Source: Bacillota bacterium (GTDB lineage Bacteria > Bacillota > Clostridia > Lachnospirales > Lachnospiraceae). Taken from it: a stretch of 64,000 nucleotides of DNA. Shown here one piece after another: positions 42,707-52,826 of the stretch; positions within the stretch are counted from its first letter, which is position 1; the number at the start of each line of letters is the position of its first letter. The stretch lies in contig JAEZKU010000064.1 in NCBI GenBank assembly GCA_023436065.1, positions 34,829 through 98,828 of the forward strand. The letters are read 5' to 3'. The notes beneath the pieces were generated by a model. The model was not told where the DNA came from and made no database searches. It saw only the letters and a list, made by a program, of their open reading frames with translations. The position numbers were made by a program, and so were the translations under genes.

Positions 42707-43216
42707 ATGAAAAAAAATATTTTAACAATAATTATAATGGCAGTTACACTGATTAATACGGTCTTACTTGGCGTATTGATATTTACCATTGTTCCGTCTG
42801 CGAACAGGACTACCAAATTGGTGGATAAGGTTGCTTCGATTATAGATCTTGAACTGGAGTCGCCTGAGAATAAAAATGCCCAGGTAGCGGTATCCGATAT
42901 CATGATTTATGATTTGCCGGATAAGCTGACAATCAATTTAAAGAATGATGAAGATGGGAAAGATCATTATGCAATGCTGAATGTTTCGATTTCGATGAAC
43001 AGCAAGCATGAGGATTATGAGACATTGAATCCGAAGGTGACTGAATACTCCAATGCAATCGAGGAAATCGTTCAGGAGGAGTTTGCCAAATATACCAGAG
43101 CAGAAGTTGAAGCTAAGAAGAATGTGATTAAGGAGCAGATTATCATTCGTATCCAGGAATTGTTCCAATCAGACTTTATCATCAGTGTTTCCTTTGGTAA
43201 TCTGATCCTTCAGTAA
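42707..43216 (+). CDS. fliL: Flagellar basal-body-associated protein FliL
   Basis: Single-pass protein that rings and supports the stator. Seen: 169 residues; an N-terminal membrane segment (about 4-27); a periplasmic domain with YAMLNVSISMNSKHEDYE; and a C-terminal SDFIISVSFGNLILQ. ATG start behind GGGG. It follows motB, the standard place. A 115-base gap before fliM has no clear promoter. Confidence 0.9.
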   Translation: MKKNILTIIIMAVTLINTVLLGVLIFTIVPSANRTTKLVDKVASIIDLELESPENKNAQVAVSDIMIYDLPDKLTINLKNDEDGKDHYAMLNVSISMNSKHEDYETLNPKVTEYSNAIEEIVQEEFAKYTRAEVEAKKNVIKEQIIIRIQELFQSDFIISVSFGNLILQ

Positions 43217-43331
43217 ATAAAGTATGAAAAAGGTACCTTTCTTATCGAAATTTTGGTTTTATTACAAAAATTGATGCTTTTCTTATTATTTTGTGTTATT
43301 ATGTAACTAGTATAACAGGGAGGAATTGATC

Positions 43332-44312
43332 ATGGGTGATGTCCTATCCCAAAATGAGATAGATAATCTGCTGGCTGCGCTGTCAAGCGGTGAACTGGAT
43401 GCGGACGATTATAAAGAGACGTCGGAAAAGCAGGTTAAGAATTATGATTTTGCCAGACCCTCCAAGTTCTCCAAGGAACATCTGCGAACAATGAACATCA
43501 TATTTGAGCATTATGCCAGACTTCTTTCCACGAACCTGCCTGCTTATCTCAGAAGAAATGTTCAGGTTGAAGTAATTAATTCCGAAGCCGTGCAGTACTC
43601 GGAATTTACGAATGCCTTATCCAATCCGGTGCTTTTGGGCATCATAGATTTTGCACCACTGGAAGGGAATATCATCCTTGAACTGGCCGATAATATAGGT
43701 TATGCCATAGTGGACAGAATGTTAGGCGGAGGCGGGTATCCTCTTGAGAAGATGAGAGAATTCTCCGAGATTGAGCTTTCGATTATCGAAAGAATCTTCA
43801 ATGTCTGTACGAACCTGCTTCGTGAGCCTTGGGCAAATGTAATCCATCTCCAGCCGCGACTTCTGCGAATAGAGACAAACTCCCAGTTTGCGCAGATTAT
43901 ATCGCCGAGCGAGATGATATCGATTATAACCTTGAATATCAAGATCGGTAACATTGAAGGAATGATGAATATCTGTCTTCCTTATGTATGTCTTGAGAAG
44001 GTAATTGATAAATTGAATACAAAATACTGGTATTCCAATCTACAGATGAGTGATAATAAGTCCTATCAGGATGTCATAGAAATTGCCATCTCAAAAGCCC
44101 GGGTTCCTCTTCGGGCGGTTCTTGGCAAGAGTACGATCTCCGTCAATGATTTCATGAACATGCAGCGGGGAGATATCATTAAATTGAATACAAAAGTAGA
44201 AGATGAATTAACCGTTTACGTCGGTAATCTGAATAAGTTTACCGCTCTCCCGGGAGCATCCTCGGGTTCCTATGCGGTTAAAATCTCATCAATTATCAGA
44301 GAAGAGGAGTAA
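43332..44312 (+). CDS. fliM: Flagellar motor switch protein FliM
   Basis: Switch ring protein that binds phosphorylated CheY. Seen: 326 residues; N-terminal VLSQNEIDNLLAAL, the CheY-P binding motif; a CheC-like middle domain (LADNIGYAIVDRMLGGGG); and a C-terminal SpoA/FliN domain. The start is the ATG at 43332, eight bases after GGGAGG. Confidence 0.96.
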   Translation: MGDVLSQNEIDNLLAALSSGELDADDYKETSEKQVKNYDFARPSKFSKEHLRTMNIIFEHYARLLSTNLPAYLRRNVQVEVINSEAVQYSEFTNALSNPVLLGIIDFAPLEGNIILELADNIGYAIVDRMLGGGGYPLEKMREFSEIELSIIERIFNVCTNLLREPWANVIHLQPRLLRIETNSQFAQIISPSEMISIITLNIKIGNIEGMMNICLPYVCLEKVIDKLNTKYWYSNLQMSDNKSYQDVIEIAISKARVPLRAVLGKSTISVNDFMNMQRGDIIKLNTKVEDELTVYVGNLNKFTALPGASSGSYAVKISSIIREEE

Positions 44313-44318
44313 CAGACT

Positions 44319-45500
44319 ATGGATGGTATGCTGTCTCAAGAAGAGATAAACGCTTTGCTAAACGGGATGAGTTCTGATGCTTCCGAAAGTTCAGCGACTG
44401 AAGTACTAACCGATGCTGAAAAAGATGCAATAGGAGAAATATCCAATATCAGTATGGGAACAGCTGCAACAACACTGTTTTCCCTGGTGAATCAAAGAGT
44501 AAATATTACGACTCCGGTGGTTGAATATGCTACCTGGAAGGATATTGTAAACAGCTATGATAAACCCTGTGTATTTATCCAGATTTATTATGAAGATGGT
44601 CTGGATGGTAACAACATCTTAATTCTTAAGGAAAAAGATGTGAAGGTTATTACCGACCTGATGATGGGTGGTGATGGTACCAATATTACCGGTGAGCTTA
44701 CTGAGCTTCACTTAAGTGCAATCAGTGAGGCGATGAACCAGATGATGGGTTCTGCGGCGACCTCAATTTCCTCCATGCTGGAGAAGAGGGTGAATATCAG
44801 TCCTCCGACCTCGGCAATCGTCGATTTATATGAGAATATCAGCGGGGAGAATATTGCAGAGTTCCTAAGAGGAAACTTTGTCAGAGTATCCTTCCATATG
44901 GAGATCGGAGATCTGGTGGACAGTGTTCTGATGCAACTGTATCCCTTTGATTTCGCAAGGGATCTGTACCAGCAGTTCATCCAGGCGACTTCGATGGAAC
45001 CCGACATCCCCACAAGACCTACCGCTGATAGTACACCAAAGAAGACGCAGACGCCTCCGCCTCAGGCAGAACCTGCACCTCAGCCGGCACCGATGCCGCA
45101 GCAGGCATATAATCCCTATGGGAATATGGGTTATCCCGGTTATCCGGGCCAGCCAGGAATGCCGCAGCAGATGCCGTATATGATGCCACCGGTACAGGAT
45201 GTCAATGTATCACCGGTGCAGTTCGCGCCATTCGCACCTCTTTCAGGAGCAGTAGTCCAACCGGAGAACATCGATTTGCTCATGGATGTTCCGCTGGAAG
45301 TAACGGTAGAATTAGGCAGAACAAGTAAGTCAATCAAGGAAATACTTGATTTTTCACCCGGAACCATTATAGAATTAAATCGACTTGCGGGTGAACCAAT
45401 CGATGTATTGGTAAATGGAAAATTTGTTGCAAAGGGCGAAGTAGTAGTTATGGAAGAAGCCTTCGGTATCCGAGTAACAGAAATTATAAAACAGAAGTAA
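44319..45500 (+). CDS. fliY: Flagellar motor switch phosphatase FliY (FliN fusion)
   Basis: Switch protein that also removes phosphate from CheY. Seen: 393 residues; N-terminal MLSQEEINALLNGM (CheY-P binding); CheC-like domain with two active-site signatures, Glu40-Asn43 and Glu137-Asn140, both intact; a Pro/Gln/Met/Tyr-rich linker (about 230-305, with repeated GYPG-type steps); and a C-terminal FliN/SpoA domain (about 318-390). ATG at 44319 or 44328. Six bases after fliM. Confidence 0.94.
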   Translation: MDGMLSQEEINALLNGMSSDASESSATEVLTDAEKDAIGEISNISMGTAATTLFSLVNQRVNITTPVVEYATWKDIVNSYDKPCVFIQIYYEDGLDGNNILILKEKDVKVITDLMMGGDGTNITGELTELHLSAISEAMNQMMGSAATSISSMLEKRVNISPPTSAIVDLYENISGENIAEFLRGNFVRVSFHMEIGDLVDSVLMQLYPFDFARDLYQQFIQATSMEPDIPTRPTADSTPKKTQTPPPQAEPAPQPAPMPQQAYNPYGNMGYPGYPGQPGMPQQMPYMMPPVQDVNVSPVQFAPFAPLSGAVVQPENIDLLMDVPLEVTVELGRTSKSIKEILDFSPGTIIELNRLAGEPIDVLVNGKFVAKGEVVVMEEAFGIRVTEIIKQK

Positions 45501-45546
45501 ACCAACTAACTAATAACATTTCAAACAGAGAGATAGGAGAATTATT

Positions 45547-45909
45547 ATGGCGAAAAGTATTTTAATTTGTGATGATGCAGCGTTTATGAGAATGATGATC
45601 AAAGATATTTTAACCAAGAATGGTTATAATATCGCAGGCGAAGCAGAAAACGGATTAAAGGCTGTCGATAAGTATCAGGAAACCAAGCCTGATTTGGTTA
45701 TGATGGATATAACAATGCCCGAGATGGATGGTATTCAGGCATTAAAGAAGATTAAGGCTTCCGATCCGGGTGCTAATGTCATTATGTGTTCCGCTATGGG
45801 TCAGCAGGCGATGGTTATTGAGTCCATACAGTCAGGAGCAAAGGATTTCATTGTTAAGCCTTTCCAGGCCGACAGAGTTCTGGAGGCAGTAAAGAAAGCA
45901 GTAGGTTGA
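45547..45909 (+). CDS. cheY: Chemotaxis response regulator CheY
   Basis: Single receiver domain that carries the signal from CheA to the motor. Seen: 120 residues; acidic pair in ICDDAAFMR, phospho-acceptor Asp54 in MMDITMPEMDG, MCSAMGQ, and KPFQ. ATG start behind GGAG. Lies between fliY and fliO as in Bacillus. Confidence 0.95.
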   Translation: MAKSILICDDAAFMRMMIKDILTKNGYNIAGEAENGLKAVDKYQETKPDLVMMDITMPEMDGIQALKKIKASDPGANVIMCSAMGQQAMVIESIQSGAKDFIVKPFQADRVLEAVKKAVG

Positions 45910-45916
45910 TATTATA

Positions 45917-46372
45917 ATGAAAGTATTAAGCTTGACCATTTTGTCCAAAGGCTCAGATCTGATTAATGCACTGAACGGTAGTCCGACTCCTTCTCCGGAA
46001 GGAGGAAACGGTTCTACGTTTGACAGAGGAATATCTACAACTGACAGCTTTGTGCAATTGGTCAGTTTAGTCTTTGTACTTATCATTATACTGGTAGCCG
46101 CCTATTATACTTCCCGTTTCGTGGGAAAGATGAAAATGGGCCAGATGAATAAGAGCAATTTTCAGGTGATTGATACCTATCGGATCAGCCAGACTAAGGC
46201 GCTGCAGATAGTGAAGATTGCGAATAAGTATGTGGTAATAGCGATTGCAAAGGATACGATAGAGGTCATCACGGAGTTGGATGAAGCTGAGGTTATGATC
46301 AGGGAATTCCATAACGATGAGAAGCAAAGTTTTAAGCAGATTCTCGATAAGCTGAAGAATAAAAACGAGTAA
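45917..46372 (+). CDS. fliO: Flagellar biosynthesis protein FliO/FliZ
   Basis: Helps assemble the export-gate protein FliP. Seen: 151 residues; a short outer N-terminal stretch rich in Pro/Ser/Gly; one membrane segment (about 47-66); and a cytoplasmic domain with FQVIDTYRISQTKALQIVKI, the FliO core. Poorly conserved family; the place before fliP supports the call. Confidence 0.85.
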   Translation: MKVLSLTILSKGSDLINALNGSPTPSPEGGNGSTFDRGISTTDSFVQLVSLVFVLIIILVAAYYTSRFVGKMKMGQMNKSNFQVIDTYRISQTKALQIVKIANKYVVIAIAKDTIEVITELDEAEVMIREFHNDEKQSFKQILDKLKNKNE

Positions 46373-46385
46373 GAGGCTGATAACC

Positions 46386-47240
46386 ATGATAATTCAAAAT
46401 AGTAGAAACCTAAGCTTACGGTCTGCAATCCTTGTTCTGCTGCTTTTAACCTGTATCTTCTCAGCTGTAAGAACTGAGAAGGTCTATGCGCAGACGGTCA
46501 AAGATACAGTGACCAATACCACAGAGGATAACAACACTGATAATGGAGTTGCAAATGTGAACGGTTCTCTTGGACCGTTAGAATTTACCCTGAATACGGA
46601 TGAAGATTCGAACAGCTTATCGTCGACTTTACAGATTTTGATTGTATTGACAGTGATTTCGCTTGCTCCGTCGATCCTCATCATGGTAACCTCATTTACC
46701 AGAATACTGATCGTCCTGCATTTTGTCAGATCGGCAATTGGTACGACGACGACTCCGCCCAATCAGATATTAACCGGACTTGCTTTATTCCTGACATTTT
46801 TTATTATGTCTCCGGTTTTTACACAAATTAATACAGAAGCACTGAAGCCCCTTTCCGAGGGTACGATTACTCAGGAGGAGGCTTTTGATAAGGGCCTGGC
46901 TCCAATCAGAACCTTTATGCTTGAGCAGACAGAGACAAAAGATATCAGGCTTTTTTTGGATATCGCAAAGATTACTGAAGTTAAAACCACCGACGATATT
47001 CCTACCACGGTGCTTATCCCGGCATTTATCATCAGTGAGTTGCGTACGGCGTTCATTATAGGCTTTCTGATATACATACCGTTTATTATAATTGATATGG
47101 TAGTAGCCTCGACCCTGATGTCCATGGGTATGATGATGCTGCCGCCGACGATGATTTCCATGCCGTTCAAAATATTACTGTTTATTCTGGCGGATGGCTG
47201 GAACTTAATTATTGGGCAACTTGTAAAGACCTTTTACTAG
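46386..47240 (+). CDS. fliP: Flagellar export gate protein FliP
   Basis: Core of the type III export channel. Seen: 284 residues; cleavable-type N-terminal signal (about 1-36, ending near VYA); then SLAPSILIMVTSFTRILIVLHF and four hydrophobic segments; C-terminal MGMMMLPPTMISMPFKI. All are FliP signatures. Confidence 0.96.
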   Translation: MIIQNSRNLSLRSAILVLLLLTCIFSAVRTEKVYAQTVKDTVTNTTEDNNTDNGVANVNGSLGPLEFTLNTDEDSNSLSSTLQILIVLTVISLAPSILIMVTSFTRILIVLHFVRSAIGTTTTPPNQILTGLALFLTFFIMSPVFTQINTEALKPLSEGTITQEEAFDKGLAPIRTFMLEQTETKDIRLFLDIAKITEVKTTDDIPTTVLIPAFIISELRTAFIIGFLIYIPFIIIDMVVASTLMSMGMMMLPPTMISMPFKILLFILADGWNLIIGQLVKTFY

Positions 47241-47287
47241 CGGATTGAGTAGGAATTGTTCCGTAGGGTCTTCTCATGGAGGTAGGT

Positions 47288-47563
47288 ATGAACGAAGCAA
47301 TCATTATTGATATCGCCAGACAGGCTATTTATCTGGTGTTAAAGGCATCAGCACCCATGCTGTTGGCATCCATGGTAGTCGGATTAATCATCAGCATCTT
47401 GCAGACAGTGACCTCAATCCAGGAGCAAACCCTCACATTTGTTCCTAAGCTAATTGCGGTATTTCTGGTAATCATGCTGGCAGGAAGCTGGATCTTGAAT
47501 TCGCTGAAGGATTATATGGTGGAGCTATTCTCTAATTTTAGCTACTACATCAATATCTTATGA
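47288..47563 (+). CDS. fliQ: Flagellar export gate protein FliQ
   Basis: Seen: 91 residues; two long hydrophobic segments with the QEQTLTFVPKL loop between them. The start is the ATG at 47288, right after GGAGGTAGGT. Its stop overlaps the fliR start by four bases (ATGA), so translation is coupled. Confidence 0.95.
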   Translation: MNEAIIIDIARQAIYLVLKASAPMLLASMVVGLIISILQTVTSIQEQTLTFVPKLIAVFLVIMLAGSWILNSLKDYMVELFSNFSYYINIL

Positions 47564-48327
47564 CATTTTCATTTCAGAATTTTGATTTTTATTTATTAAT
47601 ATTTGTGAGGATTACCGGATATATCTTTACGGCGCCATTCTTTTCACAGAACAATGTGCCAATTCGTGTCAAGACAGGTTTATCCATTTTCATGGCAGCG
47701 ATCCTTATTTATACAGTTCCATATACGACCCCTGAGTATAACACTGTCGTCGGCTTTGCAGCACTGATAGTGAAAGAAGCACTTGCAGGAGCTATCATGG
47801 GACTTTTTGCTAATATTGCATACTTTATTCTTGCTTTTTCAGGTCAGATCATCGATATGGAGATCGGTTTTTCCATGGTCAACGAGATTGATCCGACCTC
47901 CAACATACAGACGACAATTACAGCCAATTTTTATGGTTATCTGGTTTTGCTGGTGATGTTTATCACAAATATGCATCACTTCTTCATTAGGGCAATCGTA
48001 GATTCCTTTCAACTGATAGAGATAGGGAAGGTAAATTTAAATCCCAACCTGTATCAGCTGATGATAAGCTTTGTTATAGATTATTTCATTATCGGTTTTA
48101 GAATTGTGCTTCCGGTATTTGCAGCTATCCTGATCGTGAATACGCTGTTAGCCATTCTTGCGAAGATTGCACCGCAGATGAATATGTTTGTCATAGGGAT
48201 GCAGATTAAGATTTTTGTAGGATTAATCGTACTTGCAGTGATCATGGAGCTTATTCCGAGTGTCGCAGACAAGATCCTCAATGAGATGAAGGATATGTTG
48301 CTGCAGGCAATTCGGATGCTTCAATAA
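47560..48327 (+). CDS. fliR: Flagellar export gate protein FliR
   Basis: Seen: 255 residues; six or so hydrophobic segments; ARVTGYIFTAPFF-like RITGYIFTAPFFSQ; MEIGFSMVNEIDPTSN; and a C-terminal PQMNMFVIGMQIKIFVGL. Overlaps fliQ by four bases. Confidence 0.95.
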   Translation: MTFSFQNFDFYLLIFVRITGYIFTAPFFSQNNVPIRVKTGLSIFMAAILIYTVPYTTPEYNTVVGFAALIVKEALAGAIMGLFANIAYFILAFSGQIIDMEIGFSMVNEIDPTSNIQTTITANFYGYLVLLVMFITNMHHFFIRAIVDSFQLIEIGKVNLNPNLYQLMISFVIDYFIIGFRIVLPVFAAILIVNTLLAILAKIAPQMNMFVIGMQIKIFVGLIVLAVIMELIPSVADKILNEMKDMLLQAIRMLQ

Positions 48328-48391
48328 GAATAGGATTATCGTGGTAGGATGCCGGAGTTGGTTTCTCATGTAAAGGAGCATACGTTAAGAG

Positions 48392-49537
48392 ATGGTAGTC
48401 GAGACGACACTTTTAGATCAATTAAAGCCGACAAGATATGTTCTTCCTTATCATCTTCAATTCTTTGCAGAAGGTGATGATAAGACAGAAGAACCGACCG
48501 CCAAAAAGCTCAAGGATGCCCGAATGGAAGGCCAGGTTGCGCGAAGCAAGGAGTTGATTTCTGCGTCGGGACTGGCTACATTTTTTATATTATTGAAGGT
48601 TTTTACCGGGTACATCGGAGAAGGATTTTTAGATCAGTTTCAAAAGTCTTACAATATGATTGATAAGCTGTCCGGAGAGGAAATGACAGTCCCTCTGGTT
48701 TCAGGTATCATTGGAGATACCATTCAGACAATTATCCTGATTGCTATTCCGATCTTTTTGATTTCGATGCTGGTATCCTTCGTGGTTGTGCTGTTCCAGG
48801 TGAAGTGGCAGATTTCACTGAAGACGATGATGCCGAAATTCTCTAAGCTGAATCCGGTCAGTGGTTTCAAGAAGATTATATCAAAGGAAAAAATTGTTGA
48901 TTTATTAATAGAGATTGTGAAGATAGCAGTGGTTTCATACCTTGCCTACCAGACATTGAGGGATGAATGGAAGACTTTATTCATCCTGTATGATATCAAG
49001 TTGGAGCAGGCAATTCTTCTGCTTGGTAATCTGGCAATAGATCTCGGACTGAAGATCAGCATGGTATTTCTTATCATCGGTGTAGGGGATCTGATTTACC
49101 AGAAGATCAAGTTCCGCAAGGATATGAGAATGTCAAAGCAGGAGGTTAAGGACGAATTTAAGAACACCGAAGGAGATCCCCAGGTGAAGGGAAAGATCAG
49201 GTCAAAGATGAGAGAGGTATCGCAGCGGAGAATGATGCAGGCGCTTCCTACAGCGGATGTGGTAATTACCAACCCGACCCATCTTGCGGCTGCGATCAAG
49301 TATGACAAGACCACCAGTGAGGCACCGGTACTGATAGCGAAGGGTGCGGATTTCCTGGCCCAGAAGATTAAGGAGGTTGCCAGGGAGAATAACATCGAGA
49401 TTGTTGAGAATAAACCGTTGGCCAGAATGCTGTATTACAATGTAGAACTGGGAGAAGAGATTCCTCCGGAGCTTTATCAGATGACTGCGGAAGTACTTGC
49501 CTATGTATATGGGCTTAAGAACAAGAAGATTAGTTAG
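48392..49537 (+). CDS. flhB: Flagellar export switch protein FlhB
   Basis: Switches export from rod/hook to filament type after cutting itself. Seen: 381 residues; cytoplasmic start LQFFAEGDDKTEEPTAKKLKDAR; four membrane segments (about 48-215); and the autocleavage motif NPTH at residues 294-297 followed by LAAAIKYD. The ATG at 48392 is the first possible start after an in-frame stop; its ribosome site AAAGGAG is 13-14 bases away, further than usual. Confidence 0.95.
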   Translation: MVVETTLLDQLKPTRYVLPYHLQFFAEGDDKTEEPTAKKLKDARMEGQVARSKELISASGLATFFILLKVFTGYIGEGFLDQFQKSYNMIDKLSGEEMTVPLVSGIIGDTIQTIILIAIPIFLISMLVSFVVVLFQVKWQISLKTMMPKFSKLNPVSGFKKIISKEKIVDLLIEIVKIAVVSYLAYQTLRDEWKTLFILYDIKLEQAILLLGNLAIDLGLKISMVFLIIGVGDLIYQKIKFRKDMRMSKQEVKDEFKNTEGDPQVKGKIRSKMREVSQRRMMQALPTADVVITNPTHLAAAIKYDKTTSEAPVLIAKGADFLAQKIKEVARENNIEIVENKPLARMLYYNVELGEEIPPELYQMTAEVLAYVYGLKNKKIS

Positions 49538-49586
49538 TTGGCAGGATACTGCTTAGGCTAGAGATTGAAGGTGGGCATTAAAGATT

Positions 49587-51623
49587 ATGATGAAAAAAAA
49601 TGATCTGATTGTTGGATTGTTCCTATTATCGGCAATCGTATTCTTAATTATACCAATGAATTCCATTGTACTAGATCTGATGTTGGCACTGAACATCTCC
49701 ATTGCAATGGTGGTTTTATTTAATGCGATGTTTACCAGGGAAGTACTGAATATGTCGGCCTTTCCGACCATTTTGCTGTTTACGACTATTTTCCGTATCT
49801 CCCTGAACTTATCCAGTACAAGACTGATACTTTCCACCGGAGAACCGGGAAATGTCATCACAACCTTCGGTAATTTCGTTGGTGGCGGTAACCTGGTTAT
49901 CGGTATCATTATCTTTTTTGTATTAATCCTGATTCAGTTTATGGTAATCAATAAAGGTTCCGAGCGTGTCGCAGAGGTTACTGCTAGATTTACGCTGGAT
50001 GCGATGCCCGGTAAGCAGATGGCTATCGATGCTGATCTCAATACCGGTGCCATAACAGATGCGGAAGCAAGAGCACGCCGAGAAAAGATTCAAGAGGAAT
50101 CAGCCTTCTTTGGTTCCATGGATGGTGCTACGAAATATGTTAAGGGAGATGCGATTGCCGGTCTGATCATTACAATCATCAATATGGTCGGTGGTACGGT
50201 GATAGGTATCATGAACATGGGGATGCCTGCGATGGAAGCATTTCAGCATTTCGCCATCCTGACGATCGGTGATGGTCTGGTGAGCCAGATACCCTCCCTG
50301 ATGATCTCTCTTGCCACAGGTATCCTGGTAACGAAGGTCTCCAAGGAAGCAGATTTCGGAGACTTGCTTATCAAGCAGCTGTTTTCCATACCCAAGGCAC
50401 TTTATCTTGTGGGTGGATCCATGATTGGCTTTGGTTTCCTGACTCCGTTGAATGCATTTGTATTTTCTGCCTACGGTCTGGTATTCATCATCTCGGGAAG
50501 AATTATTGCGAACCGAGTCGAGGTTGCTTCCATCGAGAGCGAGGTATCCAGCGAAGAAGCTGCCGCCAGTGAGATCCGTAAACCTGAAAATGTGGTATCT
50601 CTGCTCAATGTAGATCCGATCGAGCTGGAATTCGGTTATGGTATCATTCCGCTGGCCGATACCAACCAGGGTGGCGATCTTCTGGACCGTGTGGTTCTGA
50701 TCCGTCGTCAGGTTGCTTTGGAACTCGGCTGTGTTGTTCCTATGATCCGTTTGAGGGATAACATCCAGCTAAATCCGAATCAATATATTATTAAGATTAA
50801 GGGAATACAGGTGAGTGAGGGTGAGATACTCTTTGATCACTATATGGCCATGAACCCCGGCTATGTGGAGGAAGAGATTACAGGTATTCCTACCTTTGAG
50901 CCGTCGTTCCATCTGCCGGCACTCTGGATCACGGAGAACCAGAGAGAGAGAGCGGAAACACTTGGTTACACTGTTGTGGATCCTCCGTCCATCATTGCTA
51001 CGCACCTGACTGAGGTAATCCGCAGTCACATCCATGAACTGCTTACCAGACAGGATGTGCAGAACCTGGTAAACAATATACAGGAGGCCAATCAGACACT
51101 GGTCAACGAGCTGGTACCCAAGCTTCTAAATATCGGCGAAATACAGAAGGTTCTGCAGAATCTGCTGCGTGAGGGAATATCCATCAGGGATCTGGTTACG
51201 ATCTTTGAAACCCTTGCAGATTATGCTTCCACAACCCATGATACGGATATATTGACGGAATACGTAAGGCAAAGCCTGAAACGTGCAATCTCGAATAAAT
51301 ATTTCCCTACCGGAGAGATGACCAGCGTGGTCACGCTGGATCCTAAGGTTGAGCAGGAGATCATGGGATCGGTAAAGCAATCGGAGCAGGGAGCTTATCT
51401 GGCGCTGGATCCCGGTGTCACAAGAGAAATCATCGATTCGGTACAGGCGGAGATGCATAAGCTTGAGGACTTGGGCAAGAATCCGATTATCATCACTTCT
51501 CCGATTGTCAGAATGTATTTTAAACGCTTGACACAGGACTATTTTAAGGATTTAATAGTTGTATCATATAATGAAATCGATTCAAATGTCGAATTGCAGT
51601 CAGTAGGGATGGTGACAGTATAG
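49587..51623 (+). CDS. flhA: Flagellar export gate protein FlhA
   Basis: Export-gate ring and docking platform. Seen: 678 residues; eight hydrophobic segments in the first 310, with the FHIPEP-type region FNAMFTREVLNMSAFPTILLF; RFTLDAMPGKQMAIDADL; and a large cytoplasmic domain (about 350-678). ATG behind GAAGG. Its stop codon shares a base with the flhF GTG start. Confidence 0.96.
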   Translation: MMKKNDLIVGLFLLSAIVFLIIPMNSIVLDLMLALNISIAMVVLFNAMFTREVLNMSAFPTILLFTTIFRISLNLSSTRLILSTGEPGNVITTFGNFVGGGNLVIGIIIFFVLILIQFMVINKGSERVAEVTARFTLDAMPGKQMAIDADLNTGAITDAEARARREKIQEESAFFGSMDGATKYVKGDAIAGLIITIINMVGGTVIGIMNMGMPAMEAFQHFAILTIGDGLVSQIPSLMISLATGILVTKVSKEADFGDLLIKQLFSIPKALYLVGGSMIGFGFLTPLNAFVFSAYGLVFIISGRIIANRVEVASIESEVSSEEAAASEIRKPENVVSLLNVDPIELEFGYGIIPLADTNQGGDLLDRVVLIRRQVALELGCVVPMIRLRDNIQLNPNQYIIKIKGIQVSEGEILFDHYMAMNPGYVEEEITGIPTFEPSFHLPALWITENQRERAETLGYTVVDPPSIIATHLTEVIRSHIHELLTRQDVQNLVNNIQEANQTLVNELVPKLLNIGEIQKVLQNLLREGISIRDLVTIFETLADYASTTHDTDILTEYVRQSLKRAISNKYFPTGEMTSVVTLDPKVEQEIMGSVKQSEQGAYLALDPGVTREIIDSVQAEMHKLEDLGKNPIIITSPIVRMYFKRLTQDYFKDLIVVSYNEIDSNVELQSVGMVTV

Positions 51624-52825
51624 TGATTATCAAGAAATTTCAGGCAAATACGGAGACTGAAGCAATCATGCTTGCTAAGGAAGAGCTTGGCAAGGATGCT
51701 ATTGTCATGAACATCAAGACCATATCGCCGAAAGGAATTTATAAGCTGTTCCGTAAACCGGTGGTTGAGATTACGGCTGCAGTGGATGAAAATATTACAT
51801 ATAAAAGCGAAAAGAGTAAGGCTCCTACCCCTATGCCGGTGCGTAAGCCTATGTTTCCTGATGTAATATATGATGAACCGGAGGAGAAGCCTCAAAGCAA
51901 AACCATGGAGGACCTGGTGACAGCTCCATCCGCAATCGAAGCTAAGCTGAATAACCTGCAAAGTCTGTTGGAAAAGCAGATGGGAGAGAAACAGGTTCAG
52001 GAGAAGGAAGAACCAAAGCCGGTCGAGACGAATAAAAATCTCGCCTGCATCCAGCTGATCTACAATCAGCTAATCTCAAACGAAGTAGATGAGAAGTATG
52101 CCAACCAGATCATTATGGAAATCGAAGGTAACTTAAAAAGGGATGCTTCGATGGATAATATTCTGGCAAGCATATACCAGAAGATTATTTTAAAGCTTGG
52201 ACAGCCGAAGATGATTGAAATCAGCGGCAAAACTCCGAAATTTGTCTTTTTTATCGGACCGACCGGAGTCGGCAAGACAACTACGATTGCCAAGATTGCT
52301 TCCAAGTTCAAGGTGAATGAGAAAGCCAAGATAGCTTTCCTTACGGCCGATACGTATCGTATTGCTGCCGTAGAGCAGCTTCGTACCTATGCAAACATTC
52401 TGGGAATTCCGATGAAGGTCATTTACTCTGAGGAGGAAATGCTTCAGGCAAAAGAGGAGTTTTCTGATTTTGATCTCGTATTTGTGGATACTGCCGGACG
52501 TTCTCATCGGAACAGGGAGCAAAGGGATGATATAGAGAAGCTGATCAATGCTATTCCCGGGGATGAGAGAGAGGTATATCTTGTACTCAGTGCAACGACA
52601 AAATATCGTGATTTAGTAAAGATTACGGAAGTATATTCCGAAATACTTGATTATAATTTAATATTTACGAAATTGGATGAGACCAGTACAATTGGTAATC
52701 TGTTCAATATCCGTATGCTCACAGAGGCGCCTTTGTCCTATGCTACCTTTGGACAAAATGTCCCTGACGATATCGCCAGGGTGGACGCTCAAAATATCGC
52801 GAAACAGTTATTAAGGGGGCAATAG
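51623..52825 (+). CDS. flhF: Flagellar SRP-like GTPase FlhF (GTG start)
   Basis: Sets flagellar number and place. Seen: 400 residues; N-terminal B domain (VIIKKFQANTETEAI); a basic/Pro-rich linker; N and G domains with P-loop GPTGVGKTT starting at Gly212; DTAGRSHRN; and TKLDET. One-base overlap with flhA, two-base gap to flhG; the pair flhF-flhG is a standard module. Confidence 0.95.
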   Translation: MIIKKFQANTETEAIMLAKEELGKDAIVMNIKTISPKGIYKLFRKPVVEITAAVDENITYKSEKSKAPTPMPVRKPMFPDVIYDEPEEKPQSKTMEDLVTAPSAIEAKLNNLQSLLEKQMGEKQVQEKEEPKPVETNKNLACIQLIYNQLISNEVDEKYANQIIMEIEGNLKRDASMDNILASIYQKIILKLGQPKMIEISGKTPKFVFFIGPTGVGKTTTIAKIASKFKVNEKAKIAFLTADTYRIAAVEQLRTYANILGIPMKVIYSEEEMLQAKEEFSDFDLVFVDTAGRSHRNREQRDDIEKLINAIPGDEREVYLVLSATTKYRDLVKITEVYSEILDYNLIFTKLDETSTIGNLFNIRMLTEAPLSYATFGQNVPDDIARVDAQNIAKQLLRGQ

Positions 52826-52826
52826 C

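Noticed and set aside
43686..43693. Second GCCGATAA (flagellar sigma -10) inside fliM
   Set aside because: No TAAA-like -35 at the required distance; likely chance within coding sequence.
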